Source: Demequina sp. (lineage in GTDB: Bacteria; Actinomycetota; Actinomycetes; Actinomycetales; Demequinaceae). From it: DNA of 64,000 bases. This document shows positions 31,078-38,509 of the stretch, in pieces. The DNA is taken from positions 1 through 64,000 of the forward strand of contig JANQAD010000001.1 in NCBI GenBank assembly GCA_024707205.1, read 5' to 3'. Numbering within the stretch: position 1 is the first letter of the stretch; every line of letters begins with the position of its first letter. The notes under the pieces were generated by a model. The model was given only the letters and a program-made list of their open reading frames with translations, was not told the origin of the DNA and ran no database searches. Both the position numbers and the translations under genes were made by a program.

Positions 31078-32151
31078 CTAGAACAGCGTTACGCCCTCAA
31101 GCAGGCCCGACGCTATGGCAGGGCGAGCGCGCCACTCGCCATTCGCGTCTCTTGCATTCGCACGTTCGACCGCTGGCGAGCCGGTGCCCTCCATGACCTC
31201 GGTGCGCGCCAGTCCGTGCGCGGCGATGAGCGGCTTGATGCGCTCGGCGAGCGCGCGCCTGTACGACTTGGGCGCGTAGGCGCCGTCTCGATAGAGCGCG
31301 CGGTACTTGGGCACGAGCTGGGGCCGGTAGCGGTGCAGCCACTGCGCGAACCACTCCTTCACGCCGGGGCGCAGGTGGAGCGCGGAGTACGTCACCGACG
31401 TGGCTCCGGCCGCACGGATCCGCGCGAGCGCCGCATCAAGCTGCTCTACGGAGTCGGTGAGGAATGGCAGCACGGGCATCATGAACACGGCCACCTCAAA
31501 CCCCGCCTCTGCCGCGGCGGACACGGTCGCGAGCCGTGCCGTCGCCGTGGGCGTGCCCGGCTCCACCGCGTCCTGCAGCTCGTCATCGAACACGGCAATC
31601 GACATGGCGAGCGACACGGGGACACTCGAGGCAGCGTCGGTCAGGAGCGGGAGGTCGCGGCGAAGCAGCGTGCCCTTGGTGAGGATAGAGAAGGGCGTTC
31701 CCGAATCCGCGAGCGCGGAGATGATGCCCGGCATGAGGCGATAGCGACCCTCCGCGCGCTGATAGGGATCGGTGTTGGTGCCGAGGGCCACGGGCTCCCC
31801 CGCCCATGTTGGGCGAGCAAGCTCGCGCCGCAGCTGCTCCGCGACGTTGATCTTGACGATCACCTGGGTGTCGAAGTCGCGGCCGGAATCAAGGTCGAGG
31901 TATTGATGGGACGGTCGGGCGAAGCAGTACACGCACGCGTGCGAGCAGCCGCGATACGGGTTCACGGTCCACGTGAAGGGCATCGGCCCGCCGGCAGGAA
32001 CCTTGTTGAGGGCGCTCTTGGACATCACCTCGTGGAAGGTGATCCCGGCGAACTCGGGAGTGGTGACGGACCGCACCAGTCCATGGAGCTTCGCGAGCCC
32101 GGGTAGCGCGGCAGCGTCCGTCGCCTCGAGCTCCTGCGCCTCCCACCTCAC
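31078..32151 (-). CDS. Rv2578c-family radical SAM protein, SOS-regulated
   Basis: This is a 357-residue radical SAM enzyme with the [4Fe-4S] motif GCSHACVYCFAR (C-x3-C-x2-C). It resembles the actinobacterial Rv2578c family and, more distantly, spore photoproduct lyase-like proteins. NTDPYQRAEGRYRLMPGI and ILTKGTLLRRDLPLL are typical. GTG at 32151 (VRWEAQELE) is chosen because the SOS box lies directly upstream; the longer frame would run through it. Its mycobacterial relative is reported to be DNA-damage inducible, which agrees with the box. The reaction is unknown. Confidence 0.85.
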   Translation of the reverse strand: MRWEAQELEATDAAALPGLAKLHGLVRSVTTPEFAGITFHEVMSKSALNKVPAGGPMPFTWTVNPYRGCSHACVYCFARPSHQYLDLDSGRDFDTQVIVKINVAEQLRRELARPTWAGEPVALGTNTDPYQRAEGRYRLMPGIISALADSGTPFSILTKGTLLRRDLPLLTDAASSVPVSLAMSIAVFDDELQDAVEPGTPTATARLATVSAAAEAGFEVAVFMMPVLPFLTDSVEQLDAALARIRAAGATSVTYSALHLRPGVKEWFAQWLHRYRPQLVPKYRALYRDGAYAPKSYRRALAERIKPLIAAHGLARTEVMEGTGSPAVERANARDANGEWRARPAIASGLLEGVTLF

Positions 32152-32159
32152 CTCTCGAT

Positions 32160-32175
32160 TCGAACACACGTTCGA
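32160..32175 (-). promoter_or_regulatory. SOS box (LexA site)
   Basis: TCGAACACACGTTCGA matches the actinobacterial LexA consensus TCGAAC-N4-GTTCGA, and the palindrome extends one base on each side (TTCG...CGAA). It is 8 bp ahead of the radical SAM start codon, so LexA should repress that gene. Confidence 0.9.
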
Positions 32176-32291
32176 ACGCGTGGCAAGTCCAACACGCGAG
32201 AGCGGACCTACGTGGCGCCAGCCACCCCGTCGGGCAGGCAAACTCTGCACCAAGGGTCCACAATGTTTCAGTAACAACCAGGAGGGGAACC

Positions 32292-34181
32292 ATGCTCGAA
32301 GACGTCATACTCGCGCCGGAGGTGCGCGCCGCACTCGAGGCCGCGCCGTCCGTGGTCATCCCGGATTCGCGGGACGCGCTCTACGCGCTCGCTCTCGGGC
32401 CCGACGGCGGGCCCAGTTTCGAGGTGACGTACGACGTCGCAGGGCGTCAGGTTGCCGAGGCCACCGTGACGCGCTGCCGGAACGGGCTAGCGGTCAACTA
32501 CCTCGAGGACTACATGCGGCGGCGCGACCCTCGGTGCATGGTGATCGCCGACGAGCGGCCAACGGACAAGACGCGGTGGGCGGACAGGTTCGGGGGCGAG
32601 TTCGCGCCCGTGCGTCAGGAAACTCTCGACTGGCTCGCCACGCAACCGCTCGTGGTGGTGCCATTCAAGGCGGGCGGTCCCGTGTACGGGTCCCCGAGTA
32701 TCGCCATCGTGCCTGCTAACGCGGCCTTCTTCGCGCTCGCGCTCGTTGATCTCCAGGGCTGGGTGACGTTCGACGAGCTGGGAGCCTTCACCCCCCGGGC
32801 GATCCTGTACGCCGCTCCCCCGTTCCGGCACACCCACTTCGACGGCAAGCAGGTGGTGGTCCACGACCGCTCCGACACGCTCCACGAGGTGTTCGCGTAC
32901 AACCTCTACCCGGGACCATCGGCGAAGAAGGGCGTCTTCTCCGTGCTGCTCGACATCGGCGAGCAGGAGGGGTGGATCACGGCGCACGCGTCGTCGGTTC
33001 GCGTGACCACCCCCTACGACAACGACACAGTGATCATGCACGAGGGCGCCTCCGGCGGCGGCAAGTCCGAGATGTGCCAGGACATGAAGCGCGAGGACGA
33101 CGGCCGCATCCTGCTTGGCACCAACGTCATCACCGACGAGCCGTACTTCATCACGCTCTCCGAGGCCAGCGAGCTCTCCCCCGTCACCGACGACATGACG
33201 CTGTGCCACCCCTCCATCCAGACCGGCGACGGCCGCATGGTGGTCGCCGACGCCGAGGCCGGCTGGTTCGTGCGCGTGGACAACCTCAAGGAGTACGGGG
33301 AGAACGTCGACCTCGAGCGCGCGATCATCCACCCCTCGCGCAAGCTCGTGTTCTTCTCCATCGAGGGGGTGCCGGACGCGACAGCGCTCCCCTGGGAGCA
33401 CACGCTCGACTCCACCGGGCGGGCCTGCCCCAACCCGCGGGTCGTCATCCCCCGCACGGAACTACCCGGGGTCCTCGCCGCACCGGAGCCCGTTGACGTC
33501 CGCACGTTCGGCGTCCGCATGCCCGCTTGTACCAGGGACAACCCCACCTACGGGATCATGGGGCTCGCGCACTTTGTGCCGCCGTCGATCGCGTGGCTGT
33601 GGCGGCTCATCGCGCCCCGCGGAGACAAGAACCCGTCGATCGGCGAGTCGGCAGACGCCGTGGCGCGGCTCGAGCACGGGGGGATGGTTGCCGAGGGCGT
33701 CGGCTCCTACTGGCCGTTCTCGACCGGCACCAAGGTGGCCGCCGCGAACCTCCTGCTGGACCAGATCCTCAGCTTCCCGCACACGCGGTTCGTGCTGACG
33801 CCCAACCAGCACATCGGCGCGTACAACGTGGGCTTCTCCGCCGAGTGGATCACGCGCGAATGGCTCGCCCGTAAGGGCGGAGGCCGCATGCGCGCCGATC
33901 AGCTGGAGCCCGCGCGCTGCGCCCTGTTCGGCTACTCGCCGCGCGAGATCACCCTCGATGGCCAGCCGGTGCGCCGCACGCTCCTGCGGCCGGAGATGCA
34001 GTCCTGGGTTGGGGAGGAGGCCTACGACGCCGGGTGCGCGATCCTCAGCGGGTTCTTCCGCAGCGAGCTGACCCAGTTCCTCACGCCGGACCTAACGCCG
34101 CTCGGCCGGGAGATCATCGAGGCGTGCCTCGCGGATGCCTCCGTCGCTGAGTTTGAGGCGCTCACGCCGATGTATCTGTGA
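32292..34181 (+). CDS. DUF4914-like protein with a P-loop
   Basis: This is a 629-residue soluble protein that I assign, with reservations, to the DUF4914 family, distantly like PEP carboxykinase. The phosphate loop HEGASGGGKSEMCQDM near residue 250 parallels the kinase loop of PEPCK. YDNDTVIMHEG before it and SYWPFSTGTKVAAANLLL later in the chain are notable. The reaction is not known. ATG at 32292 has an AGGAGGGGAACC ribosome site. It is divergent from the SOS-controlled gene, 117 bp from its start box, and its 3' end overlaps the convergent kinase by 20 bp. Confidence 0.7.
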   Translation: MLEDVILAPEVRAALEAAPSVVIPDSRDALYALALGPDGGPSFEVTYDVAGRQVAEATVTRCRNGLAVNYLEDYMRRRDPRCMVIADERPTDKTRWADRFGGEFAPVRQETLDWLATQPLVVVPFKAGGPVYGSPSIAIVPANAAFFALALVDLQGWVTFDELGAFTPRAILYAAPPFRHTHFDGKQVVVHDRSDTLHEVFAYNLYPGPSAKKGVFSVLLDIGEQEGWITAHASSVRVTTPYDNDTVIMHEGASGGGKSEMCQDMKREDDGRILLGTNVITDEPYFITLSEASELSPVTDDMTLCHPSIQTGDGRMVVADAEAGWFVRVDNLKEYGENVDLERAIIHPSRKLVFFSIEGVPDATALPWEHTLDSTGRACPNPRVVIPRTELPGVLAAPEPVDVRTFGVRMPACTRDNPTYGIMGLAHFVPPSIAWLWRLIAPRGDKNPSIGESADAVARLEHGGMVAEGVGSYWPFSTGTKVAAANLLLDQILSFPHTRFVLTPNQHIGAYNVGFSAEWITREWLARKGGGRMRADQLEPARCALFGYSPREITLDGQPVRRTLLRPEMQSWVGEEAYDAGCAILSGFFRSELTQFLTPDLTPLGREIIEACLADASVAEFEALTPMYL

Positions 34182-34632
34182 CGACGAACGCGTCGTACGC
34201 CGCCGCCTCGGCGGCCGTTGGCCGCTCGTAGAGGTGCGAAGAGCCCTCCACCACGTCACGGGCGAGCTCCTCGGCGCCGAGCCCGCCGCGTGCGCGCACG
34301 CGCGCCGCGCAGACTGCCACCGGCGCGTCAACGAAGTGCAGTTCAGTCCGCGCGTCCGACGCTGAGGCAAGTTCGCGCAGCCTGTCCCGTTCCTCTCGGG
34401 TCCAAGACCCGAACTCGGCGATGACGTCGTGGCCCTCTGAGAGGAGCGTGCCGATGCGCGCCTCGACCTGGGGCTGCAGCGCGAACCGGGCCTCGTAGTC
34501 CACGAGGCTCAAGCCCCGCGCCACCACCTCGTCGTCCATCGCGACGTGGAGCGCGCCGGTGCTCGCGGCCAGAGCAGCGGCGTGGGTGGACTTCCCGGAG
34601 CCGGGAAGCCCCGTCAGCACAAATAGCGTCAC
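34162..34632 (-). CDS. AAA-type P-loop kinase
   Basis: This 156-residue ATP-binding protein begins with Walker A in TLFVLTGLPGSGKSTHAAAL, then AMDDEVVARGLSLVDYEARF (lid/Walker B region) and ERDRLRELA. Such small proteins act as nucleoside, adenylylsulfate or aminoglycoside-like phosphotransferases, and the substrate is unknown. GTG at 34632 lies just beside an inverted repeat of the recurrent octamer. Its 3' end overlaps the convergent DUF4914-like gene by 20 bp. Confidence 0.75.
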   Translation of the reverse strand: MTLFVLTGLPGSGKSTHAAALAASTGALHVAMDDEVVARGLSLVDYEARFALQPQVEARIGTLLSEGHDVIAEFGSWTREERDRLRELASASDARTELHFVDAPVAVCAARVRARGGLGAEELARDVVEGSSHLYERPTAAEAAAYDAFVVTDTSA

Positions 34633-34636
34633 GGCA

Positions 34637-34680
34637 CCGACGCTAACCCAAAGGTCCCCACTTGGGTGAGTCAGCGTCGG
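34637..34680. repeat. Inverted pair of the recurrent octamer
   Basis: CCGACGCT (34637-34644) and its reverse complement AGCGTCGG (34673-34680) face each other in the intergenic space between the kinase and the acetyltransferase. Between them ACCCAA and TTGGGT also pair, giving a long imperfect hairpin. It holds both divergent promoters or a shared operator. Confidence 0.6.
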
Positions 34681-34694
34681 GCATGCTGGGTGCC

Positions 34695-35306
34695 ATGACA
34701 TGGCAAGAACGCAAGCGCGAGCGACCGACAAAGGATCACCGCAGCAACCTCGAGCGCATGCGCGCGGACGAGTGGTTCAACGTGCTCGACGGATTCGAGC
34801 TCCTGAGCCTGCAAGACGAGACGCTTGGACCGCTGCGGGAGATCAACGAGCGGTACTGGGACGACCCCGCTGCAGCCGTGCGCGCGGTGGCCGAACTCAT
34901 CGGCGGGAGCGGGGAGTTCTTCTTCCGTCCGCCGCTCATGTTCGAGTACCGCGAGCGCATTCACATCGGCGACCACACGTTCATCAACGCGGACTTCGAG
35001 GCGATCGGGTCGGGGCGGGTGTGGATCGGCGACAACGTGTTGATCGGACCGCACGCGAGGCTCTTCACTCCAAACCACCCGCTGGACCCCGCTGTTCGAG
35101 CGGAGGGCTGGGAGTTGGGCCTGCCGATCCGGATTGAGGATCGCGCGTGGCTCGGCGGATCGGTGGTCGTGTGCCCGGGCGTGACGATTGGCGAGGGTGC
35201 GATCGTAGGCGCCGGGTCGGTGGTCACCAAGGACGTTCCCGCGGGCGCGATTGTGGGCGGCAACCCGGCGAAGGTGATCGGGAGCGCCCTCGACGCCAGT
35301 CGCTAG
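34695..35306 (+). CDS. Maltose/galactoside O-acetyltransferase-like protein
   Basis: This is a 203-residue left-handed beta-helix acetyltransferase. Hexapeptide repeats run through [20 protein letters not shown] and [11 protein letters not shown], then the catalytic His loop [10 protein letters not shown], then [20 protein letters not shown] and NPAKVIG. This is the architecture of maltose and nodulation acetyltransferases, and the acceptor sugar is uncertain. ATG at 34695 (MTWQERKRE) is chosen as the homologous start. The stop shares CTAG with the convergent gene's stop. Confidence 0.88.
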   Translation: MTWQERKRERPTKDHRSNLERMRADEWFNVLDGFELLSLQDETLGPLREINERYWDDPAAAVRAVAELIGGSGEFFFRPPLMFEYRERIHIGDHTFINADFEAIGSGRVWIGDNVLIGPHARLFTPNHPLDPAVRAEGWELGLPIRIEDRAWLGGSVVVCPGVTIGEGAIVGAGSVVTKDVPAGAIVGGNPAKVIGSALDASR

Positions 35307-35806
35307 TGGCGCTCCACCTTGAAGCCGTGGCCGCGGATCCAGCCCTCGAGATGAGCGAGCTGGAGCGGGGGCACGGCCTCGGCGTCCGCGAGGCGGATGC
35401 GCGCCTCGCCCTGTTGGGCGAACAGGCCCTGGGTGGAGCCGACGCCCTCGGCCGTGATGACGATGGGGGCGCCCTGCTCGAACCACGTGGACTTGCCGTG
35501 TCCGCCGCCCGTGCCGTGGCGCACGCCCAGCCTGTCGCCGCCCACCTCGAGGTAGGTGACGGCCTCCCACCACTGGTTGATCGTCACCACGAACACGCCG
35601 AGGCACGCTAGGGCGGTCGCCGCCGGGACCACGAGGTGGCCAACGGAGCCGTTGGTATCGCCCTTCGCCTGCTGCACCGCGTTGATGAACACCGCCACGG
35701 CGATGCCGGCAATGATCACCAGGATGATGGCGCGGTTGCGCAGTCTGGGGCGGCGCCCGCCGTGAAGAACAAAGACTTCGTCCGACGCTGGGGCTGGGTT
35801 GGTCAC
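35303..35806 (-). CDS. Membrane protein with two TM segments, hypothetical
   Basis: This 167-residue protein has two hydrophobic helices near residues 28-48 ([16 protein letters not shown]) and 60-78, followed by a soluble C-terminal domain of about 85 residues containing [15 protein letters not shown] and [14 protein letters not shown], resembling a small beta-rich (PH-like) module. I cannot name a function. GTG at 35806 (VTNPAPAS) lies 9 bp before the DEAD-box helicase stop on the same strand, so it is upstream of... the helicase gene is the one transcribed first. Confidence 0.65.
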   Translation of the reverse strand: MTNPAPASDEVFVLHGGRRPRLRNRAIILVIIAGIAVAVFINAVQQAKGDTNGSVGHLVVPAATALACLGVFVVTINQWWEAVTYLEVGGDRLGVRHGTGGGHGKSTWFEQGAPIVITAEGVGSTQGLFAQQGEARIRLADAEAVPPLQLAHLEGWIRGHGFKVERH

Positions 35807-35815
35807 CCCTCCACG

Positions 35816-37132
35816 TTAGCGCGCGGGACGCCCCTGTCCGTTACGGCGACGGCGGCCTCCGGGCTGCTGGCCGGAGTTGCGCTGCTGCGGGTTGCGAGCG
35901 TTGGGGTTTCGCGGCGCGTTCCGGTGCTGCGTGGGGCGCGACTCCGCCTTGGGGGTGGGCTTCACGTAGGGCGCTACGTCGCCGACGAGGTCCTTGACCG
36001 GGGCCGATACCGAGGAGACCGACTGCGGCCGCACCTGGATATTGGCCTTGCGCAGCAGCTGGTCGGTGTCGCGGCGCTGCTCGGGGAGCACCACCGTCAC
36101 GACGTCGCCGGAGGAACCCGCGCGCGCCGTGCGGCCGGAGCGGTGCAGGTACGCCTTGTGCTCCATGGGCGGGTCAACGTGGACCACGAGCTCGATGCCG
36201 TCGACGTGCACGCCACGGGCAGCAACATCGGTGGCGACCAGGACCTTGGCGCCACCTTGCGCGAACGTGGCGAGGTTGCGGTCACGCGCCGCCTGGGACA
36301 GGTTTCCGTGCAGGTCCACCGCGGGGATGCCGTCGCTCGTGAGCTGCAGCGCGAGCTTCTTGGCCTGGTGCTTGGTGCGGGTGAACAGCACCCGGCGACC
36401 GGTACCAGAGGCCAAGGCGCGGACGAGGTCCTTCTTGGCCCCAGCGTCGGGCACGTGGAAGACGTGGTGCGTCATGGCGTCTACGTGGCTGTCCGCGCTG
36501 TCCACCTCGTGCTTGACGGGGTCGGTCAGGAAGCGATCAACGAGCTTGCCAACGCCGTTGTCGAGCGTGGCGCTGAACAGGAGGCGCTGACCCTGCTTGG
36601 GGGTGGCGGCCATGATGCGGGTGACGCCCGGGAGGAAGCCGAGGTCGGCCATGTGGTCGGCCTCGTCGAGCACGGTGATCTGGACGGCGTCCAGGTGGAC
36701 CACGCCCTGACGCATGAGGTCCTCGAGGCGGCCGGGGCACGCGACGACGATGTCGACGCCGCGGCGCATGGCCTGCTCCTGGCGCTGCTGGCTCACGCCG
36801 CCGTAGATGGTGGTGGTCGTGAGGCCGTAGGCCTTGGCGAGCGGCGCGATGACGGCGTCGATCTGGGTGGCGAGCTCTCGCGTGGGGGCCAGGACGAGGG
36901 CGCGGGGGCGACCCGGCTTTGCCCTGCCTTGCTTGTTTCCGAGCCTTGCGGCGATCGGCAGGGCGAAGGCGAGCGTCTTGCCGGAACCGGTCTTGCCGCG
37001 GCCAAGCACGTCGCGGCCGGCGAGCGTGTCGGGGAGCGTCTGCTCCTGAATGGGGAAGGCGGCGCGCTTGCCCTCGGCGTCGAGGACGTCCGTGAGAGCC
37101 GTGGGCACGCCGATTTCGGCGAAGGTAGTCAT
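35816..37132 (-). CDS. DEAD-box RNA helicase
   Basis: This is a 438-residue ATP-dependent RNA helicase. Motif I is GRGKTGSGKTLAFALPI, motif II VLDEADHMADLGF, motif III SAT, and the second domain has HGNLSQAARDRNL and HRSGRTARAG (motif VI). The C-terminal 70 residues are a low-complexity Arg/Asn/Gln/Pro tail (for example RNAPRNPNARNPQQRNSG), usual for RNA-annealing helicases. ATG at 37132 (MTTFAEIGV) is the natural start. A roughly 200-nt untranslated leader precedes it. In other actinobacteria such leaders go with cold-inducible expression, but that is inference here. Confidence 0.92.
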   Translation of the reverse strand: MTTFAEIGVPTALTDVLDAEGKRAAFPIQEQTLPDTLAGRDVLGRGKTGSGKTLAFALPIAARLGNKQGRAKPGRPRALVLAPTRELATQIDAVIAPLAKAYGLTTTTIYGGVSQQRQEQAMRRGVDIVVACPGRLEDLMRQGVVHLDAVQITVLDEADHMADLGFLPGVTRIMAATPKQGQRLLFSATLDNGVGKLVDRFLTDPVKHEVDSADSHVDAMTHHVFHVPDAGAKKDLVRALASGTGRRVLFTRTKHQAKKLALQLTSDGIPAVDLHGNLSQAARDRNLATFAQGGAKVLVATDVAARGVHVDGIELVVHVDPPMEHKAYLHRSGRTARAGSSGDVVTVVLPEQRRDTDQLLRKANIQVRPQSVSSVSAPVKDLVGDVAPYVKPTPKAESRPTQHRNAPRNPNARNPQQRNSGQQPGGRRRRNGQGRPAR

Positions 37133-37345
37133 GGTGAGGTGAGCCTTTCGAGGCATCGTTGCGCGTAGGAGCGCTGGTGGCGAATCGCGAAGGTGTCCGC
37201 GTCCGTTCGCCGAAGAGAAGAATCTGCGAGCCTGCGCCCTGCCCGGTGCTGAGTTGCGGTGGGGAGCGCCGGCGAGAAAGAAGCAATCTGCGACGTATCC
37301 AGGGCCTTTACCGGGCCCTTGATGCTTCAAGTTTAGCAGACGGCG
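37133..37345 (-). other. Long leader upstream of the DEAD-box gene
   Basis: No gene is credible in these 213 bases. On the minus strand AGGGCC...GGCCCT makes a 6-bp hairpin near 37305-37322, and two copies of a similar AATCTGCGA block (near 37223 and 37285) are 60 bp apart. An RNA element regulating the helicase is possible, but I recognise no known class. Confidence 0.4.
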
Positions 37346-37386
37346 GTTTCTAGGCCCGACGGTGGGGTTGGGTAGAGCCGGTGGCC

Positions 37387-37809
37387 CTAGAAGTCACCGC
37401 GCGCCACTTGCAGGCAAGTGAGCCCAAGTGACCGCCACATCTCGACCACCTGATCGCGGTCATCGAGGACGCACAACACGTCGTAGTTGGGCTTGATGTC
37501 TCTGTCATAGATCTCGCGCTTGATCGTCGCGTCCTTGCGGCCATCGCGGTCGGCGCGCATGAACGGCCCGTCGTATTCGACGCCCAGATGGCGATCGAGC
37601 CACCGCTCGGTGTCTTCGCGTGCGAGTTCGCTGCGGCCAGAGACAATCACCAAGGTGTTGCCTTGCGCGGCGAGGGCGCGGGCCACGGCAATCACCGGCT
37701 GGTTTGGTTTGTCCTTGAGTACGCCGAGGTGTGAGTACGGGCTGCGGTCGTGGACGAGAGCGAGGGTGCCGTCAACGTCGACGATGACCGCGGAGGGTTT
37801 CTTCGTCAT
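37387..37809 (-). CDS. PNKP-like HAD phosphatase
   Basis: This is a 140-residue HAD-superfamily phosphatase of the polynucleotide kinase 3'-phosphatase type. Motif I is VIVDVDGTLALVHDR (DxDGT), then LVIVSGRSELAREDTERWL (motif II with Ser) and CVLDDRDQVVEMW (motif IV). The domain matches the phosphatase half of T4 Pnk-like proteins with no kinase half. ATG at 37809 overlaps the RelE toxin stop (ATGA), so it is translationally coupled to a toxin-antitoxin operon. It may dephosphorylate 3' ends of RNA or DNA, which is an inference from the family. Confidence 0.8.
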   Translation of the reverse strand: MTKKPSAVIVDVDGTLALVHDRSPYSHLGVLKDKPNQPVIAVARALAAQGNTLVIVSGRSELAREDTERWLDRHLGVEYDGPFMRADRDGRKDATIKREIYDRDIKPNYDVLCVLDDRDQVVEMWRSLGLTCLQVARGDF

Positions 37810-38063
37810 GGCCGGTACACCTCGCGTCGGTGGGCGACGCGGATCACTGACACCACCAGCACCTCGTCGAAGATGTCGTAGATCACGCGGTAGTCCCCGA
37901 CTCGGATGCGCCAGGCGGTGGCCCGGTTCACGAGCTTGGTGCTGGTCGCCGGTCGTGGCTCCTGTGACAGCGACCTGATCGCCACGATCACGCGCTTGCG
38001 AACGGCGGCCGGAAGCTTCCTAAGCTCACGCGAGGCTGCGCGAGTGAACTGGACGTCGTACAC
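37806..38063 (-). CDS. relE: RelE/ParE-family toxin
   Basis: This 85-residue protein has the RelE fold pattern: VQFTRAASRELRKLPAAVRKRV, then W-x-IRVGDYRVIYDI and VLVVSVIRVAHRREVY, the typical R...R-Y/H triad of mRNA interferases. GTG at 38063 is 3 bp after the antitoxin stop. It is expected to cleave mRNA on the ribosome unless bound by the antitoxin. It is the second gene of a three-gene operon with a PNKP-like phosphatase. Confidence 0.88.
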   Translation of the reverse strand: MYDVQFTRAASRELRKLPAAVRKRVIVAIRSLSQEPRPATSTKLVNRATAWRIRVGDYRVIYDIFDEVLVVSVIRVAHRREVYRP

Positions 38064-38066
38064 GCG

Positions 38067-38360
38067 TTACAAGAGTTCGCGCTCAAGCTCGGCGAGCGAC
38101 ACTCGTGTGCCGTCGTCGGCGGCTTTGGCGGCGTCGTAATCGGCGACGTCCCGCGCCATCTCAAAGGCATCAAGCAACTCAAAGTCCTCGACGCTCACGA
38201 GTACCGCGGCGACCTTCCCATGCCGGGTGACGCCGATGCGCTCGCGGCCAAACGCCACGCGGTTGATCACCTTGGAGAGTTCTTCGCGGAGCACCCGTGC
38301 GGCGACCTGTGAGTCGAGGGAGTCCATACCCTCAGCGTACCTTGCGTACTTTGCGTACAC
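38067..38360 (-). CDS. Phd/YefM-family antitoxin
   Basis: This antitoxin of up to 97 residues has the Phd DNA-binding N-terminus (VAARVLREELSKVINRVAFG, ERIGVTRHGKVAAVLVSVED) and a C-terminal acidic toxin-binding helix. GTG at 38360 has GAGGAGG 6 bases ahead; an internal ATG at 38327 (MDSLDSQ) is the conventional start for the family. The codons between them encode YAKYARYAEG from three tandem 9-bp repeats. It is the first gene of the operon and is likely autorepressing. Confidence 0.85.
   Translation of the reverse strand: MYAKYARYAEGMDSLDSQVAARVLREELSKVINRVAFGRERIGVTRHGKVAAVLVSVEDFELLDAFEMARDVADYDAAKAADDGTRVSLAELERELL
38332..38358 (-). repeat. Three tandem 9-bp repeats at the antitoxin start
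   Basis: On the plus strand three adjacent 9-mers, TCAGCGTAC, CTTGCGTAC and TTTGCGTAC, share GCGTAC at fixed phase. They overlap the beginning of the antitoxin gene. Binding iterons for the antitoxin-toxin complex are likely. Confidence 0.6.
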
Positions 38361-38410
38361 AATTGACCTCCTCGCCTAGGTCATCTACGCGTCCGCTGGA
38401 TTCACCAGTA

Positions 38411-38506
38411 GTGGACGTTGCGGGCGGCACGGACCGCCCGAATTCGGACGTCGACTTCTGGGTCCGCTCCACGAAGCCGATAGGGCTGTTCGCGCTCGCG
38501 GAGTAG
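38411..38506 (+). pseudogene. Remnant of an MNT-type nucleotidyltransferase
   Basis: The rightward frame VDVAGGTDRPNSDVDFWVRS then TKPIGLFALAE stops at 38506. It matches the core of minimal nucleotidyltransferases (G-S-x-x-D-x-D-x-x-V, then RPIGLF). It has no start codon of its own and no downstream half. MNT antitoxins pair with HEPN toxins, so it may be debris of a former toxin-antitoxin locus adjoining the Phd/RelE operon. Confidence 0.5.
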
Positions 38507-38509
38507 CGA

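Noticed and set aside
35303..35806. Direction of co-transcription of the two-TM protein with the helicase
   Set aside because: The helicase is transcribed first and reads towards this gene, whose GTG begins 9 bp after the helicase stop; any remark that the membrane gene is upstream should be disregarded.
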